Shown here piece after piece: positions 1 through 8,034 of a DNA stretch of 64,000 nucleotides (position 1 is its first letter; every line of letters starts with the position of its first letter). The translations under genes were made by a program, and so were the position numbers. Below the pieces are notes generated by a model. The model saw only the letters and a program-made list of their open reading frames with translations, made no database searches and was not told the DNA's origin. The stretch lies in contig NZ_KB290717.1 in the NCBI RefSeq assembly GCF_000318095.2, forward strand, positions 535,186 to 599,185, given 5' to 3'. Source of the DNA: Alloprevotella sp. oral taxon 473 str. F0040. GTDB taxonomy: Bacteria; Bacteroidota; Bacteroidia; Bacteroidales; Bacteroidaceae.

Positions 1-1
1 G

Positions 2-598
2 CGCATTCGTTTTTCATCTCCTGGCTATCGCACCTTCTTTGCGCCGCATGCCTACAAGATACCAGAAAACGTGAAAGCCTATTATGCGCAAAGAAAGGGT
101 CAGCAACTCAATCTATACCCGATTTCTAAGACCATTCCTGCCTGCACTGCGGTGATTCTCTATAAAGCAGTGGCTGGAGACGTGGAACTGCAACTTACGT
201 TTGAAGATACTCCCCCACTTGAAGCGCGCAATGACTTGAAAGGGACTAGGCGCGACATCCCAATAGAAGAAGTGGAGGCTTCTCGCTTTCAGTATCTTGG
301 ATTGACGGTAGAGGCTGATGCTCCCGACGATTGGTATTTTGCTAGAATAAAAAGCAATATCCCTAAAGGAAAAGCCGTGTTGGCTGAAGAGAAAGTGCAG
401 GGTAAACGGTCGCACACACAAGTACTCAGTATTAAAGTTCACGACACGGTTCCTACCTCTGTTGCTTCAACGACTAAGACTAGTTCGCCTCAAGACACAA
501 AGCCTGCGATGAGATATGACCTGAAAGGACTCCCCTTGCTTCATCCTCATAAAGGGGAGGTCTACATCCAAAATGGGAAAATTAGAATCATGGAATAG
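2..598 (+). CDS. Secreted/surface protein, C-terminal part (5' end outside window)
   Basis: The frame is open from base 2 to a stop at 596-598, giving 198 visible residues, so the gene starts upstream of the window; the GTG at 71 is an internal codon. No catalytic domain is recognisable. The last 30 residues hold YDLKGLPLLHPHKGEVYI followed by QNGK, which resembles the YDLxGR...GxYIxNGKK ending common on secreted Bacteroidales proteins. The same type of ending occurs on the C10 protease at 17293-20613. By analogy it may be a cell-surface or type IX-secreted protein, but only the tail is visible, so function is unknown. A short basic and Ser/Thr/Pro-rich linker (about residues 135-165) precedes the tail. 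Confidence 0.7.
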   Translation, partial: RIRFSSPGYRTFFAPHAYKIPENVKAYYAQRKGQQLNLYPISKTIPACTAVILYKAVAGDVELQLTFEDTPPLEARNDLKGTRRDIPIEEVEASRFQYLGLTVEADAPDDWYFARIKSNIPKGKAVLAEEKVQGKRSHTQVLSIKVHDTVPTSVASTTKTSSPQDTKPAMRYDLKGLPLLHPHKGEVYIQNGKIRIME

Positions 599-658
599 CT
601 TTCAGATCAAAAAGCTCTCGATTACGACAGAACAGTCTCAACTACGATAATCACAAAA

Positions 659-699
659 AAGTCCTACTTTCCTCGAATACACTGTGGAAAGTAGGACTT
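659..699 (-). terminator. Intrinsic terminator of the OmpA-type lipoprotein gene
   Basis: A perfect 14-bp inverted repeat (659-672 against 686-699, core GTCCTACTTTCC) encloses a 13-nt loop. On the minus strand it is followed by a run of U (655-660 read AAAAAA on plus). It sits between the convergent ends at 598 and 796 and may act in both directions. Confidence 0.8.
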
Positions 700-795
700 A
701 CTTAGTTTATTATCTATCCTAGAAATTATGCCGTTGCTGTCTTATTCACACAGGAACAACGCATATTAAGGATAGACATCTGATTTTGCGATGAT

Positions 796-1515
796 TTATT
801 TCGCTTGTGCTTCTGCATTTTGAATCATCTGCTGTGAAGCATAGAGATAAACTTCTACGCGACGATTCTCTTTTTTACCCGCTGCAGTGCTGTTGTCAGC
901 TACAGGGAAATCTTCGCCATGGCCAGTCACTTCGCGTATTTGCGTACTCTTTGCACCCATGCTTTGGAGGTAGCTACTTACGCTTTCAGCACGTTGAAGA
1001 GAAAGTTGCTGATTCTTAGCCTTAGATTGCTCAGCTGTGCTGTTCTTCCAACCTGCATTGTCAGTATAACCCATGATAGACACGTCCATGTCACTGTTGG
1101 GTACAAGTACTTCCTTTGCAAACTTAGAAAGAGAACTCTTAGCAGAAGGAGAAAGTTGTGAGTTACCAGTAGCAAAAAGAATACCGCTGTCGAAAGTTAC
1201 CTTGACATACTTCACACCATTCTGACCTTCGAGCACTTCAGCCTTAGCGTTTGCTACCTGTTCAGCAGCAGCCTTAGCCTTGTCCATGCGGTTGCCAATG
1301 ATGACACCTGCACCACCACCTACAGCAGTACCGATGGCTGCACCAATTGCAGTGCCTTTACCGTCCTTACTGATGAGATAGCCAGCCAATGCACCAAGTG
1401 CTGCACCAGCACCACCACCTAAGAGGCCACCCTTGGCTTTGTTGCTCCATTCACCACAAGAGGTGAACATCATAGATGCGCAAAGCGCAACTGCTGCAAA
1501 TTTGATTCCTTTCAT
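796..1515 (-). CDS. OmpA-family lipoprotein with glycine zipper
   Basis: A 239-aa envelope lipoprotein that probably links the outer membrane to peptidoglycan. The signal peptide ends in a lipobox (MFTSC, Cys20). Residues about 28-75 are a glycine-zipper segment (GGLLGGGAGAALGALAG), as in YMGG/Rick_17kDa-type surface lipoproteins. Residues about 105-225 form an OmpA C-terminal domain with the TDNAG and LQRAESV motifs that contact diaminopimelate, ending NRRVEVYL. It is flanked by its own promoter (1566-1596) and terminator (659-699), so it is likely monocistronic. Family placement is firm; the exact physiological role is inferred. Confidence 0.9.
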   Translation of the reverse strand: MKGIKFAAVALCASMMFTSCGEWSNKAKGGLLGGGAGAALGALAGYLISKDGKGTAIGAAIGTAVGGGAGVIIGNRMDKAKAAAEQVANAKAEVLEGQNGVKYVKVTFDSGILFATGNSQLSPSAKSSLSKFAKEVLVPNSDMDVSIMGYTDNAGWKNSTAEQSKAKNQQLSLQRAESVSSYLQSMGAKSTQIREVTGHGEDFPVADNSTAAGKKENRRVEVYLYASQQMIQNAEAQAK

Positions 1516-1565
1516 AATAAGTTTTGTTTCTAGTAAATATGATAGTTCTTAATGGATTTTGTATA

Positions 1566-1596
1566 CAAAAATACTCATTACCCAAGGAGAAGCAAA
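1566..1596 (-). promoter_or_regulatory. Bacteroidetes-type promoter for the OmpA lipoprotein
   Basis: On the minus strand TTTG (plus 1593-1596) is followed by 19 nt and TATTTTTG (plus 1566-1573), matching the -33 TTTG / -7 TAnnTTTG pattern. Transcription would start about 45 nt before the ATG at 1515. Confidence 0.75.
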
Positions 1597-1616
1597 AGAA
1601 ATAAAGAAAAAAGTTG

Positions 1617-1624
1617 TATCTTTG
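1617..1624 (+). promoter_or_regulatory. Candidate -7 element (TATCTTTG) for the membrane protein at 1699
   Basis: TATCTTTG matches TAnnTTTG and lies 75 nt upstream of the ATG at 1699. No TTTG or TTG is visible at the usual -33 distance, so only the -7 half is supported. Confidence 0.5.
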
Positions 1625-1698
1625 CACGCAAATATCAAAAGTGTGCGAAATAATCGCATCAAAATTCTCAGTATAACTAACAAAACAAGCATTCTGCC

Positions 1699-2742
1699 AT
1701 GGAAAATACTCAATTTCCACCTCAAAATCAAGGTAATGCTGATGCGCACCTCGCTCATGACAGTGCGCAAAACTCTGATTATGGTGCACAGAATCCTAAC
1801 CCTAACGCACCTTATTCCCAAGAAATGAATTCTCCTCACGTGGCTGGCATGCCTCCAATGCCTCCTAAGAAGAAGAATAAATGGCTCTATTGGTTCCTTC
1901 CGCTCGTTATCATTCTAGGACTAGGTGGGGGACTTTTTGGCTGGTACTACATCAATGGTAGTCAAAATGAAGAAACAGCCTACACTACTCTATTGGGCAA
2001 TGAGAATGTTCAAGATTATGAGAATTATCTAGAGCGTTTTCCCAATGGCGAACATGCTGCTGAGGTGCGCGAACGGCTGGCACAACTGAAAACGATGTAT
2101 GCTGACTGGACTAGAATTGCCAATAGCGAATATGCCTCTGACTTCGAACGATTCAAACAGCAATATCCCGCTAGCCAACTCGTCAAACAGTGTGAACTCA
2201 AGATTGACTCCCTGGATTGGGTTACAGCTCTCAAGCTAAACACTCCTGAAGCTATGGCTGAATATATGGACAAGCATCCTGAAGGTCGCTATATCTCTGA
2301 AGCTGGCATTGCTCAAAACACTCTTGCTACTACACAAGTAGACGAAACGGAACGCAGTAGTATCTCAGAGGTGCTTACCGACTTTTATCAAGCGTTTGCC
2401 CAAAATGACGATGCGACACTCTGCACCTTCATCACTCCCACTATGTCGCAGTTTCTCTCTAAGAAGAATGCCACAAAAGCGGACGTGGTGAGCCTTGTAA
2501 AAAGCACCTATTCTGAAGATATCGAAAACTGCTCATTCGTGTTGAATAATGATTATGAGATTACGAAAAAGGTGAGCAACGAGGGTAAGGTGACTTATCA
2601 AGTGAGCTTTAGTGTGGATCAACACATCCAACGCAGTGGTGAAGGGAAAACTTTTGGCTCGTACACTGCTAACGCTACTATCACAAATGACCTCAAGATT
2701 TCGTCATTAACGATGAAGGAGATTTCTCGTCAAAACAAATAA
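1699..2742 (+). CDS. Single-pass membrane protein with TPR-like repeats and an NTF2-like tail
   Basis: This 347-aa protein is not recognised as a named gene. Residues 1-57 are rich in Asn, Pro and Gln; a KKKNK stop signal precedes one membrane helix (about 64-84). The remaining part would face the periplasm. Residues about 95-215 contain three similar helical units, each with the pattern YExYLERFPNGE, FERFKQQYPASQ and MAEYMDKHPEGR, resembling short TPR/YbgF-like repeats. Residues about 225-345 look like an NTF2/DUF4878-type fold (ISEVLTDFYQAFAQND). Such proteins are common in Bacteroidetes without known role. It is followed 50 nt later by the MaoC-like gene, but that spacing does not prove an operon. 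Confidence 0.8.
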   Translation: MENTQFPPQNQGNADAHLAHDSAQNSDYGAQNPNPNAPYSQEMNSPHVAGMPPMPPKKKNKWLYWFLPLVIILGLGGGLFGWYYINGSQNEETAYTTLLGNENVQDYENYLERFPNGEHAAEVRERLAQLKTMYADWTRIANSEYASDFERFKQQYPASQLVKQCELKIDSLDWVTALKLNTPEAMAEYMDKHPEGRYISEAGIAQNTLATTQVDETERSSISEVLTDFYQAFAQNDDATLCTFITPTMSQFLSKKNATKADVVSLVKSTYSEDIENCSFVLNNDYEITKKVSNEGKVTYQVSFSVDQHIQRSGEGKTFGSYTANATITNDLKISSLTMKEISRQNK

Positions 2743-2792
2743 TCATCGTTCCTAGACATCAGGACTTACATCAACCATAAAGCAAAACATCT

Positions 2793-3248
2793 ATGCTCGT
2801 TATCAACAACTACGAAGAATTTGCTTCACACCTCGGTCAAGTGCTCGGCACTTCCGAATGGCTTGAAGTGCCACAAGACCGTATCAACCTCTTTGCTGAC
2901 GCGACTCTCGACCATCAGTGGATTCACGTTGATGCTGAAAAAGCAAAGTCTGGCCCATTTGGTCAAACCATCGTGCATGGCTATCTCACCCTCTCTCTCC
3001 TTCCTCACTTGTGGGGCCAAATCATTGATGTGCGTAACATCAAAATGATGGTGAACTACGGAATGGACAAGATGAAATTTGGTCAAGCTGTGCTTTCTGG
3101 TCAGCAGATTCGTCTCACTGCTACGCTCGCATCTATCGCAGATCTTCGTGGCGTATGCAAAGCTGAAATTAAATTTACGATTGAGATTAAGGATCAGAAG
3201 AAGCCTGCACTCACAGGTGTAGCTACTTTCTTGTATCACTTTGCTTAA
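2793..3248 (+). CDS. MaoC-like (R)-specific enoyl-CoA hydratase / NodN family
   Basis: A 151-aa single hot-dog-fold hydratase expected to add water to a trans-2-enoyl-CoA (or act on a similar acyl thioester) in the cytoplasm. The hydratase-2 catalytic motif is visible: DATLDHQWIH, with the catalytic pair Asp40 and His45, followed by GPFGQTIVHGYLTLSLLP, which shapes the acyl-CoA tunnel. Its length matches NodN/MaoC-like proteins. An acyl-CoA dehydrogenase with its flavoprotein lies at 8-12 kb and an acyl-CoA ligase at 15.5 kb, so the region as a whole has acyl-CoA genes, although they are not one operon. The true substrate cannot be read from the sequence. Confidence 0.88.
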   Translation: MLVINNYEEFASHLGQVLGTSEWLEVPQDRINLFADATLDHQWIHVDAEKAKSGPFGQTIVHGYLTLSLLPHLWGQIIDVRNIKMMVNYGMDKMKFGQAVLSGQQIRLTATLASIADLRGVCKAEIKFTIEIKDQKKPALTGVATFLYHFA

Positions 3249-3268
3249 TCTCTACCTCTCCTTTTCAC

Positions 3269-3347
3269 CGCGTGTGGACTGTTGCTGCTACACGACATAG
3301 AGCGCATGCTGCGCTCAACGTCGTAGCTGTAAGCCAGTCCACACGCG
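3269..3347. repeat. Nested 79-nt hairpin between the hydratase and yigZ
   Basis: Outer arms of 12 bp (CGCGTGTGGACT at 3269-3280, complement at 3336-3347), a middle pair ACGAC 3292-3296 / GTCGT 3320-3324, and an inner perfect 7-bp stem GAGCGCA-tgc-TGCGCTC (3300-3316). It can fold as one long interrupted stem on either strand. There is only a weak U-rich stretch after it (CCATTTTAT). It could be an attenuator, a terminator or a mobile palindrome. Confidence 0.75.
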
Positions 3348-3388
3348 ATGTCCATTTTATCTATTGCCTCAACAAACATTCGTCTAAG

Positions 3389-4000
3389 ATGAAGGATACC
3401 TATCGTACGATCTCTACTGCAGGTGAAGCGATTTATACCGAAAAGCGAAGCAAGTTTATCGCCTTCGCAGAGCATGTGGCTGATGAAGAAGCAGTAAAAT
3501 CTCGTATGGCTGCGCTACGCAAACAATTCTACGATGCTCGCCACGTGTGCTATGCTTATGTTTTAGGCAATGATGCAAGCACCACTCGCGCAAACGATGA
3601 TGGAGAACCTTCAGGCTCGGCAGGCCGACCTATCCTTGGACAAATTCATTCTGCTGATCTGACCTATACTCTGGTAGTCGTGGTGCGCTATTTTGGCGGA
3701 GTGAAGTTAGGTACGGGTGGTTTGGTCGTAGCCTATAAGACTGCTGCCGCTGCCGCTATCGAAGCAGCTAGCATAGAGGAGAAGATTGTCATGCAACGAT
3801 TTATTGTTGAGGTGCCCTACACCGAAGCGGACACAGCCATGCGTTTTGTGCGAGACGGTGAAGGAGAAATTGTAAATCGCGACTATACGGCCTCCCATCA
3901 AATACTCACCATCGAGGTGCGCACCTCTCTCTTAGCCTCTTTGCAAGAGCGACTTCGCAAGATTTATTCATTGTCCATCAAAGACGAGAAGGCTTTATAA
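3389..4000 (+). CDS. yigZ: YigZ/IMPACT family protein
   Basis: A 203-aa protein of the UPF0029/IMPACT family. The N-terminal IMPACT domain shows the family signatures KRSKFIAFAEHV, DARHVCYAYVLG, NDDGEPSGSAGRPILGQI and VVVRYFGGVKLGTGGLVVAY; the C-terminal about 65 residues form the DUF1949 domain. Family members are thought to bind nucleic acid or ribosome-associated factors, but the biochemical role is not settled. I chose the ATG at 3389; an upstream GTG in frame (3272) would force translation through the 79-nt hairpin and would add 39 residues not present in relatives. A 14-bp hairpin lies about 70 nt after the stop. Confidence 0.92.
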   Translation: MKDTYRTISTAGEAIYTEKRSKFIAFAEHVADEEAVKSRMAALRKQFYDARHVCYAYVLGNDASTTRANDDGEPSGSAGRPILGQIHSADLTYTLVVVVRYFGGVKLGTGGLVVAYKTAAAAAIEAASIEEKIVMQRFIVEVPYTEADTAMRFVRDGEGEIVNRDYTASHQILTIEVRTSLLASLQERLRKIYSLSIKDEKAL

Positions 4001-4069
4001 GCCGTAAACTCTTTCTCATCTCTATCTCCTGATTTGGGTATTTAGGAAGAGGAACTCACATAAAACAGC

Positions 4070-4107
4070 GACCGCTAATTTGTACCATCGTAGACAAATT
4101 AGCGGTC
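4070..4107. terminator. Hairpin between convergent yigZ and porE-like gene
   Basis: A perfect 14-bp inverted repeat (GACCGCTAATTTGT 4070-4083, complement 4094-4107) with a 10-nt loop lies between the two convergent gene ends. It lacks a strong U tract on either side, so termination could be factor-assisted or weak. Confidence 0.6.
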
Positions 4108-4246
4108 ATCATATTTCGACCTTCAGGACTGGCATTATAGAGGGCTTATTCTCCTTGTTCAGCCACAAAGTGTATCTCTTACCCTCATTTTATTCTCGAT
4201 GTTAAAACGGGAAGAAAGCCGAGAGCGCACGATAGCTCACGCTGAT

Positions 4247-6313
4247 TTAATCACGTTTGCGCGCTGGCAGAGCATCTGATTTGAGATTTCCATGAGCATC
4301 AAAAAGCCCATAGGTGGTGCGAAGCACGCGGAACTCCGTTCGTCGATTGAGCGCATTGCAGATTTCTTGTTGTTCGGGTGTGAGTTTTGCTATGAAATCC
4401 GTGCTCAATGTATCGTTTTCGTGCAAGAAAGGTTGTTCTTCAGCTAAACGCCGATTCACCACTTTAGGTACAGACTCTCCATAGCCTTTCGGGGTGAGTC
4501 GATCACGAGCGATGCCTTTGCTCAACAAATAGTTCACGACACTCTCTGCACGACGTTGAGACAAGCTAAGATTATAGGCATCATTGCCACGATAGTCGGT
4601 ATGTGCAGCCAGTTCTATTGTGATGTGCGGATTGTCTATGAGCAGTTTTGCGAGTCGCTCCAATGCAGGAGCTGACTCAGAAGCCACCTCAGCTTTGTCA
4701 AAAGGATAGAACACATTGCGTACCAGAACGGGAATGTTCATGGATGGGAGAGGAAACTGCAAGACATATTGATGTTCTTCATCCTGAATAGAATCTACTT
4801 GAAGCTGATTGGGGAAATTGAGATAACCCGAACATGAAGCTAAGAAGACATAGCGCACTCCTGGCTGTACTTCTTGCTCAAATGATCCATCGGGCTTCAC
4901 AGGGAGCTTGACATTAGTACCATCACTTCCCACCATTTGCACCTGTGCAGCTGGAAGTTCGTAGCCGTCTTGTTCGTACACCCAACCTTTCACTGTTAGG
5001 AGGCGTTCGGGATAGGAAAATTCAAACATTTTGTCCCATCCTCTACCTCCAGTGCTACGAGAGGAAGAGAAAAAGCCACGGTTGTGCCATCCATCAAAAG
5101 TGATTCCGAAATCATTTCCCGCCGAATTCATTGGTGCAGGTAGATGTTCAACCTTCCATTCATGCAACAACGTGTCCTCTTGAGCAAGATACAAATCTAA
5201 CCCTCCTAATCCTCCGCGGCCATCACTCGAAAAATACAAGGTGCCGTTGGGACGGAAGCTAGGAAAACTCTCATTTCCCGAGGTGTTAATCGAAGCTCCC
5301 AAATTTTCTATGATACCTACTCCTTTTGCCTCTTTGATATCAGCACGCCAAAGGTCTAGGCCACCATATCCTCCAGGCATGTCGGAGGTGAAATATAACC
5401 ATCTTCCATCAGGAGAAATAGTCGGATGCGCATAGCTCGACAAGGTGTCTGTACCTATTTTTAGGACTTGCGGTTTAGTCCAGGCTGCATCGCTGCGTTG
5501 CGCTGTCCAGATTTCAGCCATTCGTGGATATTGAGGATGATTAGGACATACTGTGAGATACATGGTCTTACCATCGGGAGAAAAGGCCACAGCTCCTTCA
5601 TCTTGAGGAGTGTTGATTGTACTCACAGGCTCAGGCGTTTTCCAGCGGCCTTTCTCATCTAATTGCGAGTAGAACACATCTCCACTCTTTTGAGCAGTGA
5701 TGCCAGAGATATCATTGCCCAATACCGCAGAACGGGTGGTCGTGAAGTAGAGTTGTTGTTCTTTGCCCTGTCCTACCAACATAGGTGCATAGTCACTACG
5801 ATTACCATTGAATAACGTTGCTGATTTTACGGTATAGAGAGAATTGGCACCGCGCTCGGCCATAGCCTTTTGCACCTGCTCCACTCCTAGAGCAGCTTGT
5901 TGGTGTGCCATCGCTAAAGCATTATTCTCAAGCGAAAGCTTTCTTTGATTTTCAAAGGCTACTAAAGCTCCTTTGTAGTCGCCTTGCAGCATGAACATCT
6001 GCCCTATACGAAGATAGGTCAAAGTGTCGGTGAAATGATATCGCTCTGCCGTACGATAAGCTGCAAGAGCACGCGAAGAAGCACCATAGCGACTGTAGCA
6101 TTCGCCCATAGCATAGGACAAACGCCCTCTTTTGGCTTTATCGCTTGCAGGGGTCAGCCGGTAGGCATGTTGATAGTGTGCCGCAGCTTCGGCATACTCA
6201 CCTATGGCGAGGGCACGCTGGGCACGAAGCTCACTCTTTTCGGCAGAGCCACAACTAGCGATAACGGCTAAAAGAGCAAGGCTGGAGAGGATAAACAGGA
6301 CTTTTCTCTGCAT
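4247..6313 (-). CDS. porE: PorE-like OmpA-family lipoprotein (type IX secretion associated)
   Basis: A 688-aa outer-membrane lipoprotein. Order of parts: signal peptide with lipobox (VIASCGS), TPR-like helices (about 25-135), a WD40/PD40-type beta-propeller (about 165-440, repeats such as SPDGKTMYLT, SPDGRWLYFTSDMPGGYGGLDLW, RPNGTLYFSSDGRGGLGGLDLY), a carboxypeptidase-regulatory-like domain (about 460-540) and a C-terminal OmpA peptidoglycan-binding domain (about 560-680, HTDYRGND, LSQRRAESVVNYL). This exact order is that of PorE (PG1058), a component of the type IX secretion machinery in Porphyromonas. The start is placed at ATG 6313 because the in-frame codon at 6322 is TTG and overlaps a -7 promoter element. 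The orthology call is inference from architecture; other Bacteroidetes OmpA/PD40 paralogues share it. Confidence 0.8.
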   Translation of the reverse strand: MQRKVLFILSSLALLAVIASCGSAEKSELRAQRALAIGEYAEAAAHYQHAYRLTPASDKAKRGRLSYAMGECYSRYGASSRALAAYRTAERYHFTDTLTYLRIGQMFMLQGDYKGALVAFENQRKLSLENNALAMAHQQAALGVEQVQKAMAERGANSLYTVKSATLFNGNRSDYAPMLVGQGKEQQLYFTTTRSAVLGNDISGITAQKSGDVFYSQLDEKGRWKTPEPVSTINTPQDEGAVAFSPDGKTMYLTVCPNHPQYPRMAEIWTAQRSDAAWTKPQVLKIGTDTLSSYAHPTISPDGRWLYFTSDMPGGYGGLDLWRADIKEAKGVGIIENLGASINTSGNESFPSFRPNGTLYFSSDGRGGLGGLDLYLAQEDTLLHEWKVEHLPAPMNSAGNDFGITFDGWHNRGFFSSSRSTGGRGWDKMFEFSYPERLLTVKGWVYEQDGYELPAAQVQMVGSDGTNVKLPVKPDGSFEQEVQPGVRYVFLASCSGYLNFPNQLQVDSIQDEEHQYVLQFPLPSMNIPVLVRNVFYPFDKAEVASESAPALERLAKLLIDNPHITIELAAHTDYRGNDAYNLSLSQRRAESVVNYLLSKGIARDRLTPKGYGESVPKVVNRRLAEEQPFLHENDTLSTDFIAKLTPEQQEICNALNRRTEFRVLRTTYGLFDAHGNLKSDALPARKRD

Positions 6314-6319
6314 AGACAA

Positions 6320-6327
6320 CAAAGATA
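6320..6327 (-). promoter_or_regulatory. Candidate -7 element abutting the porE-like start
   Basis: TATCTTTG on the minus strand (CAAAGATA on plus) ends only 6 nt before the ATG at 6313. Transcription would begin at or next to the start codon, giving a leaderless mRNA. No good TTTG is seen at -33. Confidence 0.45.
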
Positions 6328-6621
6328 ACAGAAAAAGTCGGATTTTAGTGCTTTGGAAATGCTTTATTTGTAGAATAATTTTGTACTTTTGCTCTTATAT
6401 AGGCTATCTTCTAGAGAAGATGCTTATAGGATGTATGGAAAACAGCTCCATCTCCTCTCTTTCGAGAGCTGATAAACCCATAACAAAGAATACACACTTG
6501 TGAGCGGTGTCTCCACAATATGCACCCATTTGCTCAAGAATTTTCTTGCTCAAGGAATCTTCGACTCTCGTAAGAACCACAAACGAACTCATTTGTTTCA
6601 CCCAAACAACCATTATATCTC
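6328..6621. other. Divergent intergenic region upstream of nagA
   Basis: This 300-nt gap between the divergent porE-like gene and nagA holds no convincing gene. A plus-strand -7 match TACTTTTG (6384-6391) would give nagA a 5' leader of about 225 nt; the nearest TTTG (6367-6370) is only 13 nt upstream, closer than usual. The long leader leaves room for regulation, but I recognise no riboswitch. Confidence 0.5.
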
Positions 6622-7794
6622 ATGCTTAAGCAAATCACCAATGGTCGCATCCTCACGGCCGAAGGTTGGCTCGAAGGCGGTAGTGTTATCGTCGATGGGG
6701 GCAAAATTATTGAGGTATCTAATAACGAACTCCCTGTGCAAGGTGCTGAAATCATCGATGCCAAAGGTTGCGACATCGTGCCTGGTGGTATTGAGCTTCA
6801 CATCCATGGTGGTGGTGGCCGCGACTTCATGGAAGGAACAGAAGAGGCTTTCCGCACAGCCGTAGAAGCTCACATGCACTGGGGAACTACAGCGATATTC
6901 CCTACCCTTTCCTCTAGTAAGCGCGAATGGATAGACCGTGCCATCAAGACTTGCGAAAAGTTGATGGCTGAACCTGGAAGCCCCGTCATGGGTCTTCACC
7001 TCGAAGGGCCTTACTTCAACTTGAAGAAAGCCGGTGCTCAAATGCCAGACATTATCCGCAATCCTGACCAAAAGGAATATGAAGAAATCTTTGCTTCCAC
7101 CAACTGCATCAAGCGTTGGGATGCTGCTCCAGAACTTCCTGGTGCTGAAGAATTCTTCAAATGCTGTGTCAAGAATAACTGCGTTGCTTCTATTGCTCAC
7201 ACCGATGGTGACTGGGAAGATGTGAAACGTGCTTATGATGCTGGTGCTCGTTTGGCCACTCACTTCACCAATGCTATGAGCATGCTCCGCAAAGACCGCG
7301 AATTTAAGAAAGTGGGTGTCGTAGAAAGTGTGTTTGCCCTGGAAGACTTTAATGTAGAAGTCATTTGTGATGGTATCCACGTTCCTCCTGTGCTTGTGAA
7401 GCAGATTTTCAATGCCAAGGGCGTAGACCGCATGTGTCTCATCACTGACTCACTCGCAGTAAGTGCAATCCCTGAAGGTAGTGATGTAGATCCTGGCATC
7501 ATCGACCCTCGCACCATCATTGAAGATGGAGTGTGCAAGCTATCCGACCGCAGTGCTCTCGCTGGTTCTATTTCCACGATGGATCGATTGGTACGCACTG
7601 CCGTTCAAGAGGCTGGTATCTCTATGCAAGATGCTTGTCGCATGATTGGCGAAATGCCAGCTCGCTTCATGGGTATTGATGACCGCAAGGGTTTCCTCAA
7701 AAAGGGTTATGATGCAGACATCATTATGTTTGACCAAAATCAACAACTCAAGTTTGTGATGCAGAACGGCAACGTAAAGCGTAGCGAACTTTAA
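6622..7794 (+). CDS. nagA: N-acetylglucosamine-6-phosphate deacetylase
   Basis: Removes the acetyl group from GlcNAc-6-P to give glucosamine-6-P in the cytoplasm, feeding aminosugar catabolism and cell-wall recycling. The 390-aa protein has the amidohydrolase fold with the metal-binding and substrate motifs in place: IELHIHG (His60, His62), HLEGPYFN (Glu128), SIAHTDGDW (His193), THFTNAMS (His214), LITDSLAV (catalytic Asp) and a C-terminal KGYDADIIMFD strand. Its partner nagB is about 23 kb downstream at 31153, not adjacent. A strong terminator follows at 7803-7850, so the gene is probably a single-gene unit with a long leader. The call is secure. Confidence 0.96.
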   Translation: MLKQITNGRILTAEGWLEGGSVIVDGGKIIEVSNNELPVQGAEIIDAKGCDIVPGGIELHIHGGGGRDFMEGTEEAFRTAVEAHMHWGTTAIFPTLSSSKREWIDRAIKTCEKLMAEPGSPVMGLHLEGPYFNLKKAGAQMPDIIRNPDQKEYEEIFASTNCIKRWDAAPELPGAEEFFKCCVKNNCVASIAHTDGDWEDVKRAYDAGARLATHFTNAMSMLRKDREFKKVGVVESVFALEDFNVEVICDGIHVPPVLVKQIFNAKGVDRMCLITDSLAVSAIPEGSDVDPGIIDPRTIIEDGVCKLSDRSALAGSISTMDRLVRTAVQEAGISMQDACRMIGEMPARFMGIDDRKGFLKKGYDADIIMFDQNQQLKFVMQNGNVKRSEL

Positions 7795-7802
7795 TCTGTA
7801 GC

Positions 7803-7850
7803 CTCTCTCACGAAGGCCTGTGCTTTCGTGGGAGAGCTTTTCTTTTTTGA
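7803..7850 (+). terminator. Intrinsic terminator of nagA
   Basis: CTCTCTCACGAA (7803-7814) pairs with TTCGTGGGAGAG (7825-7836) with one G-U pair, followed by CTTTTCTTTTTT. It begins 9 nt after the nagA stop. Confidence 0.9.
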
Positions 7851-8034
7851 GCCTTTATTCTCCATGTGGGAATGATGATGTGTGCTCAACTTCTGTGGAA
7901 TATTGCTTCCGCAACTTATGATTTAATAGACTAATGACTGTCTCTTGTCTATTACAGTCACTCTATACCCTAGGTGTTTGACCACACCTCAATGAAAACT
8001 TATTTTCTTATATCTAAACCGCTCTTTCTCCTTT

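Noticed and set aside
3272..3388. N-terminal extension of YigZ from GTG 3272
   Set aside because: It would be translated through the 79-nt hairpin and has no family match; ATG 3389 gives the usual YigZ length.
6613..7380. Long antisense frame across nagA (255 codons)
   Set aside because: nagA is certain on the other strand with all metal ligands; the antisense frame has no family feature.
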